From positions 1 through 20,908 of the forward strand of contig CALGMY010000243.1 of assembly GCA_937958785.1 (NCBI GenBank): a DNA stretch of 20,908 bases, read 5' to 3'. The notes beneath the pieces are model-generated. The model saw nothing but the letters and a program-made list of their open reading frames with translations, was not told the DNA's origin and made no database searches. Each line of letters starts with the position of its first letter. Positions within the stretch are counted from its first letter, which is position 1. Origin of the DNA: an uncultured Gammaproteobacteria bacterium. Its GTDB lineage: Bacteria > Pseudomonadota > Gammaproteobacteria > Steroidobacterales > GCA-2729495. Position numbers and translations under genes: made by a program. Positions 1-6,503 of the stretch are shown in pieces.

Positions 1-27
1 GTTGGGCATGGGGGGATGATAGATCGA

Positions 28-83
28 TCGCGGCTGAAGCCGCTCCTACAGGAGGCCGCTCCTACAGGAAGCCGCTGCTACAG
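28..83 (-). repeat. REP-like palindrome with tandem 16-bp head units
   Basis: Read on the minus strand, three 16-bp units follow one another (plus coordinates 68-83, 52-67, 36-51), each a version of CTGTAGGAGCGGCTTC. The last unit runs on into a complete palindrome, GCGGCT-TC-AGCCGC, at 30-43. The first unit has GTAGCAGC instead of GTAGGAGC, and the middle one has GGCCTC. The stop codon of the M48 peptidase gene (TAG, 78-80) is the TAG of the first unit. This matches the general form of gammaproteobacterial REP elements: a conserved head, a short stem and a 2-nt loop. No REP-associated transposase is present in the window. Confidence 0.85.
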
Positions 84-1535
84 GCCGTCCGGGCACGCCA
101 CCCGCGCCGCGTCGCTCTCGTCGCCCGTCTCCGGGTCCCGGTACACCAGGCGGTCCGGCCCGGCGGCGAGCAGGCGGTAGCGGTAGGTGATGCCGGCGGA
201 CGACTCGGCGCCGGAGTCCGCGTCCAGCCCCGCCACGTACTCCACCAGGCTGCGGTCCGCGAGGGCCCAGTAACCCCGGCTGCGGCCCACGGTGCCGTCG
301 GCGTAGGTGGTCTCGATGGCCAGCGTGCCATCCGGGTCGGTGCGTTGGACCCAGGTGACCGGGCCGTCCTCGCCCTCCGGGGTGAAGCTGCCCGTGAGGC
401 AGCCCGTCACGGCCTCGGGCGGGATCGCATCGACGGCGCCCTCCGGCCCCGCGGCGGCCGCCAGCCGCGCCACTTCCCGGTCCGCGATCAACCGGCCCGG
501 CGGCGGCAAGTCCGCGCCGGCCTCAAGGGCCACGGCCACCCGCGCCGCCGTGGGCGGGTGGGTCGAGGCGTAGGTCAGCAGGCTGCCCTGGTCCGCCTCC
601 GGAGTGTCCTCGCCCTGGCCCGCCTCGAGCCGCTCCATGATCCGCGCGAACCAGGCGGGCGAGATGCCCCGCTCCTGGAGGGCGGCAAAGGCGAAGCGGT
701 CCGCCTCGGACTCGAAGGCCCGGGAGTAGTGATTCTCCAGCAGGAAGGTCGGCAGGCCGATCATCACGGCCGTCGCGCCGCTCACGTCTCCCGCCACCAG
801 GGTCCCCAGCACCACCACCGCCGAGGACTGCAGCACGGAGCGGGTCAGGTGCCGCTCCCGGTGGTGGCCGAGCTCGTGGGCGAGGATCGCGAGGAACTCC
901 TCGTCCTCCTCGATCATCTCGATGAGCGCGTCGGTGAAGACCACCATCCCGCCCGGCAGGGCGAAGGCGTTCGCCGGATGGCCATTCATGTAGCGGAATT
1001 CGAGGCGATATCGCCCGGCGTCCGGCAGGTCCGCCACGAAGTCGTCGAAGAGCGCCCGGTAACGGGCCTGGGTCTCCTCGTCCAGGGTCGTCGCCGACAG
1101 CACGGTCTCCTCCAGCATGCGGACCACCTGGCCGCCGATGGCCTCCTCCGTTTCCGGCGGCAACGCCCGGGCAGCCCGGTCCGCGAGCCAGGGCAGCCCC
1201 AGCGCGAAGAACCAGCCCACGAGGCCCACGGTGACCACCAGGCTGGCGGCCACCGCCACCGCGTGGCGCTCCAGCCGGTCGGTGACGGCCTCGAGGCCCC
1301 GCCGGGACACCAGCTGGTCGACGGCGTCGTTGTCGTCGCTGTGGAGTTGGGCGCCACCCGGCAGGTACACGACGCGGCGGATCGAACCCAGGCGGGACGT
1401 GGCCCGCAGGCCCGACACCGGGACCTGGCGTTCCACGGCCTCGCCCCGGATCAGCAGCACGCCCGCCGAGACCTGCCAGGTCACCGGCACGGGCCGGGCA
1501 CTCTCGCCGTCGTAGAGCAAGCCCCGGTGGTTCAC
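78..1535 (-). CDS. M48 family zinc metallopeptidase with C-terminal beta-rich domain
   Basis: A membrane-anchored zinc metallopeptidase of 485 residues. The zinc site is visible as HELGH (H220, E221, H224) with the third ligand in ESEAD (E277). A hydrophobic segment at about residues 93-116 should anchor it in the inner membrane. Residues 1-85 form a small beta-rich N-terminal part, and residues about 370-485 form a separate tail rich in Gly, Thr and Tyr that looks like a lipocalin-type beta domain. I chose the GTG at 1535 because it overlaps the stop of the upstream YjgN-family gene in a GTGA arrangement (1532-1535), a sign of translational coupling; the reading frame stays open further upstream but there it only shadows that gene. 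M48 peptidases next to DUF898 proteins are a known pairing, but the substrate is unknown. The TAG stop lies inside a REP-like repeat. Confidence 0.93.
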   Translation of the reverse strand: MNHRGLLYDGESARPVPVTWQVSAGVLLIRGEAVERQVPVSGLRATSRLGSIRRVVYLPGGAQLHSDDNDAVDQLVSRRGLEAVTDRLERHAVAVAASLVVTVGLVGWFFALGLPWLADRAARALPPETEEAIGGQVVRMLEETVLSATTLDEETQARYRALFDDFVADLPDAGRYRLEFRYMNGHPANAFALPGGMVVFTDALIEMIEEDEEFLAILAHELGHHRERHLTRSVLQSSAVVVLGTLVAGDVSGATAVMIGLPTFLLENHYSRAFESEADRFAFAALQERGISPAWFARIMERLEAGQGEDTPEADQGSLLTYASTHPPTAARVAVALEAGADLPPPGRLIADREVARLAAAAGPEGAVDAIPPEAVTGCLTGSFTPEGEDGPVTWVQRTDPDGTLAIETTYADGTVGRSRGYWALADRSLVEYVAGLDADSGAESSAGITYRYRLLAAGPDRLVYRDPETGDESDAARVACPDGL

Positions 1536-2605
1536 AGCGAGAAGTCCACGTCCATGAAGTCGGCCGTCTCGGCCCCGGCCGCGCCCTCGGCCCGCCGCTC
1601 GCTGCTGCGAAAGGCCTCGGGCGGCCCGGCCGCGAGCAGGGCCAGGTGGGATGCCCGGTAGCGCGCCATGCGGACCCGGGCCCAGGGCACGAGCAGCCCC
1701 AGGGAGGCGAGCACCGCCAGGGTGTTGGTGAAGTACAGCCCGAGCACGTCCCGGGCCCGCAGGGACGAGCGGAACCGGTGGCCGGCGATCGAGGCACTGT
1801 TGAAGGTCAGGCCGGTGATGAGCGCGGCATAGGCGGCGATGACGCCGCCGAACCCCGCCACGAAGCCGCTTTGCTGCGGGCTGAGCAGGCCGGGCCGGGA
1901 GGTCAGTGCCCAGGCCAGCAGGCCGACGCCGACCAGCGCCAGCACGAGGAGCACCAGCACCGTGAGGCTCACCCGGCCGTACAGGCGGTAGAAGCTGCCG
2001 GTCCCGGCGCCGAACGTGACGTTCTCGCCGCCGAAGCGGTGGCCGTCGACGGTGTAGCGGGTCTGGCCGTGACGGATCCAGGGGAAGGCGAGCCCGAGGG
2101 TGGGAATCAGGGCGTACCAGCGCCAGAAGTACACGTTGATCGCCGGACGGAGCGCGCCGGTGAAGCTGAAGTTGAGCGATCGCCACCCCGAGTACCGGGC
2201 CCGGAACTGCAGCCCCTTGTACACCAGCCAGGGCGTGGCGATGCCGAGGGCAATGAGCAGCGCGGGCTGGACCAGCGGCGCCACCTGCCCCACGCCCACG
2301 TAGGCGATCAGGATCAGCACCGCCACCGCGCGGCCCTTCAGGATCGGCAGGGGCTCCGCCAGGTACTCGAAGGGCGCGCCCGCCACCCAGGTGTTGCCGT
2401 AGAACCAGCGCTCACGGCGCACCTTCGCCCAGGCGGAGAAGATGCCGAGCGTCAGCACGCTGAGGGCCACGTTGACGATCCAGATGCGGAAATACTCGCC
2501 TGCCCGGCCGCGGAACTCGAAGCGGTGGTGCTCGGGCTCTGGCGGCGGTGCGACGGGCGCGGCAGTCTCGGGCAGGTCCTGCCCCGGGCTCGGGTCCGGC
2601 TCCAC
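1532..2605 (-). CDS. DUF898 (YjgN family) multi-pass membrane protein
   Basis: A 357-residue inner-membrane protein of the YjgN/DUF898 family. The family hallmark is visible near residues 28-80: HRFEFRGRAGEYFRIWIVN, then LGIFSAWAKVRRERWFYGNT. Several hydrophobic segments follow (about 90-130, 160-180, 215-235, 245-265 and 298-315). The first 25 residues are proline- and acid-rich and probably cytoplasmic. The start is a GTG at 2605 preceded by a G-rich ribosome binding site (GGGGGA about 4 bases upstream). It is the first gene of a two-gene unit: its TGA overlaps the GTG of the M48 peptidase. No biochemical role has been settled for the family; the coupling suggests a membrane complex or a transporter-protease pair, which is inference. 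Confidence 0.93.
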   Translation of the reverse strand: MEPDPSPGQDLPETAAPVAPPPEPEHHRFEFRGRAGEYFRIWIVNVALSVLTLGIFSAWAKVRRERWFYGNTWVAGAPFEYLAEPLPILKGRAVAVLILIAYVGVGQVAPLVQPALLIALGIATPWLVYKGLQFRARYSGWRSLNFSFTGALRPAINVYFWRWYALIPTLGLAFPWIRHGQTRYTVDGHRFGGENVTFGAGTGSFYRLYGRVSLTVLVLLVLALVGVGLLAWALTSRPGLLSPQQSGFVAGFGGVIAAYAALITGLTFNSASIAGHRFRSSLRARDVLGLYFTNTLAVLASLGLLVPWARVRMARYRASHLALLAAGPPEAFRSSERRAEGAAGAETADFMDVDFSL

Positions 2606-2654
2606 GTCGTCCCCCCGTGGTTGCAGCGCAGCCAGTGTAGCGGGATTCGGGGTC

Positions 2655-2683
2655 GGGGATCGCGCCGGTCGGCGCTCCTACGG
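2655..2683 (-). repeat. REP-like palindrome overlapping the vapC stop
   Basis: On the minus strand the sequence CCCGTAGGAGCGCCGACC is followed by GGCGCGATCC. The stem GCGCCG/CGGCGC with a 2-nt loop lies at 2662-2675. The TAG at 2678-2680 in the GTAGGAGCG head is the stop codon of the VapC gene. The element belongs to the same subtype as the one at 16515-16546. Confidence 0.8.
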
Positions 2684-3070
2684 GCGCTGCGACAGGTGCT
2701 GGGTGCCGGGCAGCCGGGCGAATCGGCGGTCGAAGGTGCCGAGCGGCAGGTGGCCGGCCCGGCGCGCCGTCTCCTGAACCAGACAATCGGAGAACTCGAC
2801 ACCGGCGTGCTGGCGGAAGCTCGCCAGCGCCGCGGTCACGGCCTCCGGATCCTCGACCGCCAGGGACCTGTGGTCGAGCAGCATCCCGACGGCCGCGGCG
2901 ATCTGCGCCCTGCCGAGTTCGAACGCGGAGGCGAGCACCCACGTGGCCTCGACCAGCACGATGTGGGGTATCCAGGCGCCGCCCGCGATGAACTCGTCAG
3001 CCGCCCGGGCCTGCCCGGGGTCGTCGCCGGTGAGCAGGCGGACCAGCAGGTTGGTATCAACGGCGCGCAT
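2678..3070 (-). CDS. vapC: VapC-type PIN-domain ribonuclease toxin
   Basis: A 130-residue PIN-domain protein, the usual size for a type II VapC toxin, which cleaves RNA using Mg2+ or Mn2+. The acidic active-site residues are visible: D5 in AVDTN, E41 in VEATW, D95 in FSDCLV and D114 in GTFDRRF. The ATG at 3070 lies inside the end of the antitoxin gene (14-bp overlap, 3057-3070), the standard coupled layout of such pairs. A longer open frame reaching 3244 only shadows the antitoxin. The stop TAG is supplied by a REP-like element. Type II toxin-antitoxin function is established for the family; activity of this copy is inferred from the intact catalytic set. Confidence 0.92.
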   Translation of the reverse strand: MRAVDTNLLVRLLTGDDPGQARAADEFIAGGAWIPHIVLVEATWVLASAFELGRAQIAAAVGMLLDHRSLAVEDPEAVTAALASFRQHAGVEFSDCLVQETARRAGHLPLGTFDRRFARLPGTQHLSQRP

Positions 3071-3320
3071 GGCGCCGGCGCGCGTGGTCCCTGAGGACTG
3101 CACGCACATCCACCGGCCCCTTGCGGTCGGGCAGGCCGCGCGGAAACAGGGCCTGGCGGACCTCGGCCGTGGTGTAGCGCCCTGCGCGACGGACCACGAC
3201 CTCGCCACCGACTTCACGCCATTCGAGGATGGCCCCCGGGGCAAGGCCGAGCTTCCGGCGGATTTCGGCAGGGACCGAGACCTGACCCTGGGAGGTGAGG
3301 CGGGAATTGACCGTGGTCAT
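3057..3320 (-). CDS. vapB: AbrB/SpoVT-family antitoxin (VapB-like)
   Basis: An 87-residue antitoxin with an N-terminal AbrB-type DNA-binding swapped-hairpin domain: SRLTSQGQVSVPAEIRRKLG, then PGAILEWREVGGEVVVRR. The C-terminal part (about residues 50-87, rich in Arg and Asp) would bind and block the toxin. The ATG at 3320 is preferred because GGAG lies just upstream and the family usually starts a few residues before the SRLTSQGQ motif; a GTG at 3329 would add three residues. The gene precedes and overlaps vapC. Antitoxins of this type normally repress their own operon, and a perfect palindrome sits at 3329-3344, directly upstream. Confidence 0.9.
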   Translation of the reverse strand: MTTVNSRLTSQGQVSVPAEIRRKLGLAPGAILEWREVGGEVVVRRAGRYTTAEVRQALFPRGLPDRKGPVDVRAVLRDHARRRHARR

Positions 3321-3327
3321 GCGCTCC

Positions 3328-3357
3328 ACATTACCCGGGTAATGGAACAGGCGTCAA
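3328..3357 (-). promoter_or_regulatory. Probable vapBC promoter with 16-bp palindromic operator
   Basis: A perfect palindrome CATTACCCGGGTAATG lies at 3329-3344, 9 bp from the antitoxin ATG. On the minus strand TTGACG (3357-3352, five of six matches to the -35 consensus) is followed after 18 bp by TAATGT (3333-3328), a weak -10 candidate inside the palindrome. Binding of the VapBC complex there would block RNA polymerase. With this -10, transcription would start almost at the ATG, so either the message is leaderless or the -10 is elsewhere. The palindrome is seen directly; its role as operator is inferred. Confidence 0.6.
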
Positions 3358-3383
3358 GGCGGGAATCGGGGGAAATCGCGGGG

Positions 3384-3433
3384 AAATCGCGCCTGAAGGC
3401 GCTCCTACACTGCGTTCCTGCGGGGCGCTCCTA
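3384..3433 (-). repeat. REP-like element with degenerate extra head
   Basis: A full element reads TGTAGGAGCGCCTTCAGG and onwards on the minus strand, with stem GCGCCT/AGGCGC and a 2-nt loop at 3389-3402. A partial head CTAGGAGCGCC lies at 3423-3433, and its TAG (3431-3433) is the stop codon of the VWA gene. The arrangement of a partial head at the stop followed by a full element repeats the one at 28-83. Between 3361 and 3388 a short GGAAATCGCG motif is repeated without other visible function. Confidence 0.78.
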
Positions 3434-4615
3434 GCGGGACAGGGCGCGCATGGCGCGGTCGAGGCCGTCGAGGGTCAGGGGGTACATGCGGCCCCCCAAG
3501 AGCCCGCTGATGACACCGATGGTGTAGTGGTAGCCCCACTCCTCCTCCGGCGTCGGGTTCAGCCAGACGGCGCGGGAGTAGACCCGGGTCAGGCGCTGCA
3601 GCCAGTCCGCGCCCGCCTCCTCGTTCATGTACTCCAGGGAACCGCCGGGGCGCAGGACCTCGTAGGGGCTCATGGTGGCATCGCCCACGAAGATCAGCCG
3701 GTAGTCCTGGTTGAAGCGGTGCATCAGGTCCCAGGTGGCGGTGCGCTGGCCGTGGCGGCGCCGGTTGTCGGTCCACACGTGGTCGTAGACACAGTTGTGG
3801 AAGTAGAAGAACTCCAGGTGCTTGAACTCGGTCTTCGCGGCGGAGAACAGCTCCGAACAGAGCCGGGAGTGCTCGTCCATGGAGCCGCCGATGTCGAGGA
3901 GCAGCAGGACCTTGATGGCATTGTGGCGTTCCGGGCGCAGCCTGATGTCCAGGAGGCCGGCGTTGCGGGCGGTGCCGTCGATGGTGCCAGGCAGGTCCAG
4001 CTCGGTGGGCGCACCTTCCCGCGCAAAGCGGCGCAGGCGCCGGAGCGCGACCTTGAGGTTCCGGGTGCCGAGCTGCACGTCGCCGTCCAGGTTCTGGAAC
4101 TCCCGGGCATCCCACACCTTCACCGCGCGCCGGTGCCGGGACTCGTCCTGCCCGATGCGGATGCCCTCCGGGTTGTAGCCGTACGCGCCGAAGGGCGACT
4201 TGCCGGCCGTGCCGATCCACTGGTTGCCGCCCTCATGACGCCCCTTCTGCTCGGCCAGCCGCTCCCGGAAACGCTGCATCAGCTCGTCCCAGCCACCGCC
4301 CTTCAGCAACTCGTCCAGCAGCAGCTTCTGGTCCGGCGTCAGCTGCAGCTCGGCCTGCCGGCGCAACCAGTCCAGGGGGATCTCGTGTGAGGTTCCAGCA
4401 GCCGCCTCGATGCCCTGGTAGAAGGCCGCGAAGGCGCGGTCGAACTTGTCGAAGTGGACCTCGTCCTTCACCAGCGCCGTCCGGGACAGCAGGTAGAACT
4501 CGTCCACGCTCGGGCCGATCACGTCACCCTGCAGTGCCTCGAGCAGCGACAGGTACTCCGGGATGGTGACCGGGACCTGGTGCTCGCGCAGGGTGAAGAA
4601 GAACTGGCTCAGCAT
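3431..4615 (-). CDS. CoxE-like VWA domain protein, partner of MoxR ATPase
   Basis: A 394-residue cytoplasmic protein with a C-terminal von Willebrand A domain. The metal-ion-dependent adhesion motif DIGGS is at residues 241-245 (second residue Ile instead of the usual Thr or Ser), and a later acidic loop reads FVGDATMSPYE. The N-terminal 120 residues are helical, and the middle segment carries GTAGKSPFGAYGYNPEG, a stretch typical of this family. It follows the MoxR ATPase gene by 45 bp on the same strand. Such pairs are thought to act as chaperones that insert metals into, or remodel, target enzymes, as CoxD and CoxE do for CO dehydrogenase. No target enzyme is adjacent. No clear ribosome binding site precedes the ATG; a palindromic element occupies that position. 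The TAG stop is inside a REP-like repeat. Confidence 0.92.
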   Translation of the reverse strand: MLSQFFFTLREHQVPVTIPEYLSLLEALQGDVIGPSVDEFYLLSRTALVKDEVHFDKFDRAFAAFYQGIEAAAGTSHEIPLDWLRRQAELQLTPDQKLLLDELLKGGGWDELMQRFRERLAEQKGRHEGGNQWIGTAGKSPFGAYGYNPEGIRIGQDESRHRRAVKVWDAREFQNLDGDVQLGTRNLKVALRRLRRFAREGAPTELDLPGTIDGTARNAGLLDIRLRPERHNAIKVLLLLDIGGSMDEHSRLCSELFSAAKTEFKHLEFFYFHNCVYDHVWTDNRRRHGQRTATWDLMHRFNQDYRLIFVGDATMSPYEVLRPGGSLEYMNEEAGADWLQRLTRVYSRAVWLNPTPEEEWGYHYTIGVISGLLGGRMYPLTLDGLDRAMRALSR

Positions 4616-4618
4616 ATT

Positions 4619-4671
4619 GGGGACATGCCTAATTTTGCGGCGCCAATTTAGGCATGTCCCCTATTGGCGCC
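4619..4671 (-). repeat. Inverted repeat with a second, interleaved inverted repeat
   Basis: Two interleaved inverted repeats lie between the MoxR and VWA genes. The first has perfect 14-bp arms, GGGGACATGCCTAA (4619-4632) and its complement (4648-4661). The second has perfect 9-bp arms, GGCGCCAAT (4639-4647) and ATTGGCGCC (4663-4671). Each arm set falls in the loop of the other, so the two hairpins cannot form together as simple stems. The second reaches into the last codons of moxR, and its TAG stop begins the first arm. The GGGGACATGCCT core recurs at 5531-5542. Confidence 0.85.
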
Positions 4672-5506
4672 GGGCCATGAAGACGAGCCGCTCGAACAGG
4701 TGCACGTCCTGCTCGTTCTTGAGGAGGGCGCCGTGGAGCGGCGGGATGATGGACTTGCGGTCGTCGGTGCGCAGGGCCTCGGGCGGGATGTCCTCGGCGA
4801 GCAGCAGCTTCAGCCAGTCGAGCAGCTCGGAGGTGGAGGGCTTCTTCTTGAGGCCCGGCACGTCCCGGACCGCAAAGAAGGCCTCGAGCGCCTCCTTGAG
4901 CAGCGCCTTCTTGATGCCCGGGTAGTGCACCTCGACGATCTGCTCCATCGTCTCCTTGTCGGGAAACCGGATGTAGTGGAAGAAGCAGCGGCGCAGGAAG
5001 GCGTCGGGCAATTCCTTCTCGTTGTTGCTGGTGATGAAGACCAGGGGCCGGTGCCGGGCCTTCACGAGCTCCCGGGTCTCGTAGACGTAGAACTCCATGC
5101 GGTCCAGCTCCCGCAGGAGGTCGTTGGGGAACTCGATGTCGGCCTTGTCGATCTCGTCGATCAGCAGCACCACCGGCTGCTCGCTCACGAAGGCCTGCCA
5201 GAGCATCCCGGGCACGATGTAGTTGGCGATGTCGTGGACCTTCGGGTCCCCGAGCTGGGAGTCCCGCAGGCGGGAGACGGCATCGTACTCGTAGAGACCC
5301 TGCTGGGCCTTCGTGGTGGACTTGATGTGCCACTCGAGCAGCGGCATGCCGAGCCCGCGGGCCACCTCCTCGGCAAGGCGCGTCTTGCCCGTGCCGGGCT
5401 CACCCTTGATCAGCAGGGGCCGGCCGAGCGTCGCGGCGGCGTTCACCGCGAGGCGCAGGTCCTCGGTGGCGACGTAGGTGCTGGAACCGGTGAATTTCGG
5501 AGCCAT
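4661..5506 (-). CDS. MoxR family AAA+ ATPase
   Basis: A 281-residue AAA+ ATPase of the MoxR/CoxD type, acting in the cytoplasm. Walker A is GEPGTGKT (residues 35-42), Walker B is VVLLIDEIDKAD (about 112-123), sensor 1 lies in FITSNNEKELPD and an arginine pair follows in AFLRRCFF. The C-terminal lid region (about 200-281) is complete, so the gene is full length. The start at 5506 gives the normal N-terminus just before the ATP-binding core. The VWA gene lies directly downstream; this ATPase-VWA pair is a recurrent module whose likely job is energy-driven maturation of a partner protein. The stop TAG overlaps the palindromic element at 4619-4671. Confidence 0.94.
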   Translation of the reverse strand: MAPKFTGSSTYVATEDLRLAVNAAATLGRPLLIKGEPGTGKTRLAEEVARGLGMPLLEWHIKSTTKAQQGLYEYDAVSRLRDSQLGDPKVHDIANYIVPGMLWQAFVSEQPVVLLIDEIDKADIEFPNDLLRELDRMEFYVYETRELVKARHRPLVFITSNNEKELPDAFLRRCFFHYIRFPDKETMEQIVEVHYPGIKKALLKEALEAFFAVRDVPGLKKKPSTSELLDWLKLLLAEDIPPEALRTDDRKSIIPPLHGALLKNEQDVHLFERLVFMARRQ

Positions 5507-5511
5507 GCCGG

Positions 5512-5541
5512 ATTATGCGCTGTGCAAATGAGGCATGTCCC
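5512..5541 (-). promoter_or_regulatory. Possible moxR promoter
   Basis: On the minus strand CATAAT (5517-5512, five of six -10 matches) lies five bases before the moxR ATG. GGGACA (5541-5536, four of six -35 matches) lies 18 bp upstream of it, inside the repeat half-site at 5531-5542. If real, the transcript would start at or next to the ATG and be leaderless. No ribosome binding site is visible there, which fits, but the case rests on short motifs only. Confidence 0.3.
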
Positions 5542-5542
5542 C
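5529..5542 (-). repeat. Half-copy of the GGGGACATGCCT element
   Basis: The minus strand reads GGGGACATGCCTCA, matching the arms of the inverted repeat at 4619-4661 (GGGGACATGCCTAA) in 13 of 14 positions. It is in the same orientation as the arm at 4648-4661, so the moxR gene is bracketed by two direct copies about 880 bp apart. No complementary arm is visible next to this copy. Confidence 0.75.
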
Positions 5543-5588
5543 AAAAAAGAAGCCCCCAAAAAAGAAGCCCCGCCGGAGCGGGGCTTCT
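5543..5588 (-). terminator. Intrinsic terminator of the PEP-CTERM gene, with duplicated T-tract
   Basis: On the minus strand a 10-bp stem AGAAGCCCCG/CGGGGCTTCT with a 6-nt loop (5563-5588) is followed by six T residues (5563-5558). The unit AAAAAAGAAGCCCC (plus strand) is duplicated in tandem at 5543-5557 and 5558-5572, giving a second stem arm and a second T-tract. It ends the transcription unit of the gene at 5623-6378 and separates it from moxR. Confidence 0.85.
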
Positions 5589-5597
5589 GCTTGATGG

Positions 5598-5618
5598 TGG
5601 GAGCGGCTTCAGCCGCGA
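5598..5618 (+). repeat. REP-like palindrome, opposite orientation
   Basis: GTGGGAGCGGCTTCAGCCGC on the plus strand, with stem GCGGCT/AGCCGC and a TC loop (5603-5616). It lies between the stop of the PEP-CTERM gene and its terminator. Unlike the other copies that follow minus-strand genes, its head points back towards the terminator, and it does not supply the stop codon, which is TGA at 5623-5625. Confidence 0.75.
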
Positions 5619-5622
5619 CCGG

Positions 5623-6378
5623 TCAGGCGGTCGCCGCCGCCCGCCGCCGCATCACGCCGAAGAGCCCGAGCGCCGAGCCGAACAGCCAGACGGCGGCCGG
5701 GACCGGCACCACCTGGACTTCCATGGCCACCGAATCCAGCGGGAAGCTGTTGCTGGAAACCGTGATGGCGAACTGGTAGTTGCCGACGGCGTTCGGGTTG
5801 AACGCGCCGCCCGGCGGGGTGATGTAAAGGCTCTCCGGGAACCCCGGGCTGGCGAGGAAGTTGAACAGCAGGTTCTGCGACCCCTCGAGCAGCGTGGCGT
5901 TGGACGCGGCCAGCGTCAGGGCCTGGGTGACGTTGATCCGGCCCAGGCCGGAAACGCTGCAGCAGCCCGTGGGACCGGCCGGGTTGAAGTCGTACCAGAT
6001 GTCGATCTGGTAGTCCTTCAGCACCTTGCCGCTCGTGCTGGTGATATCGATGAAGTAGTTCCAGTTCCAGAGGGCACCGGTGGTCGGACTCTCGTTGTTG
6101 CCGCCGGTATTGCTGCCCGTTCCGGCGTAGAACACCCCGGCGCCATTGTTGCCGAGCTGGGGATTCGAGAAGCGACCGGTGGCATTCATCGCCACCCGGA
6201 TGGTGGTATCGCCATCCACAAACTGCTTGGCTGCTGCCACGGCGTCGTTCGGGATGCCGGTGCCGCCCCAGGTGGCGTCCGGGAACGCGCCGAAATCATC
6301 AAAGACGGTAAACGCGGAACCGATGCCCGGAACCGCCGCGATGACGGCAACTGCCGCCAGCTTCTGCCACTGATTCAT
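5623..6378 (-). CDS. Secreted PEP-CTERM sorting domain protein
   Basis: A 251-residue exported protein. The N-terminus MNQWQKLAAVAVIAAVPGIGSA is followed by FTVFDDFG and is a typical signal peptide. The C-terminus carries the three-part PEP-CTERM signal: VPVPAAV, then a hydrophobic WLFGSALGLFG, then the basic tail MRRR. Such proteins are cleaved by an exosortase at the inner membrane and usually end up in the extracellular matrix. The body (residues 25-225) is rich in Asn, Gly, Thr and Ser and looks like a beta-sandwich; I do not recognise the domain. The ATG at 6378 fits the signal peptide; in-frame codons upstream would put charged residues before it. No exosortase or exopolysaccharide gene is in the window. 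A strong terminator follows, so it is likely transcribed alone. Confidence 0.9.
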   Translation of the reverse strand: MNQWQKLAAVAVIAAVPGIGSAFTVFDDFGAFPDATWGGTGIPNDAVAAAKQFVDGDTTIRVAMNATGRFSNPQLGNNGAGVFYAGTGSNTGGNNESPTTGALWNWNYFIDITSTSGKVLKDYQIDIWYDFNPAGPTGCCSVSGLGRINVTQALTLAASNATLLEGSQNLLFNFLASPGFPESLYITPPGGAFNPNAVGNYQFAITVSSNSFPLDSVAMEVQVVPVPAAVWLFGSALGLFGVMRRRAAATA

Positions 6379-6503
6379 GCTTTTCCCGCCCCTGAAGCCG
6401 TCGTTATGTTTGCTCTTGACGGGGACCGTACCAGAGGATCCCGGCAGCACCAAACCGGCGATGACGTTTCCGCCCTCTGCCCTCCGGCCCCGGCCGCGCT
6501 CGC

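Noticed and set aside
36..83. A possible CRISPR-like array from the three regular repeats.
   Set aside because: The 16-bp units are directly adjacent with no spacers, and the sequence is that of a REP-like element.
345..1661. Long plus-strand open frames opposite real genes (also 1646-3094, 8590-9909, 9326-10987, 12171-13517, 13219-15333 and 17008-18636).
   Set aside because: They are opposite clear protein families, have biased Arg/Gly/Pro/Ala/His composition and no recognisable motifs; in DNA this rich in GC such frames arise by chance.
78..2186. A 702-codon open frame suggesting that the YjgN protein and the M48 peptidase are one gene broken by a frameshift.
   Set aside because: The first third of this frame is arginine/proline-rich nonsense antisense-like sequence, while the other frame gives a clean YjgN protein that ends at a stop overlapping a GTG; two coupled genes explain everything.
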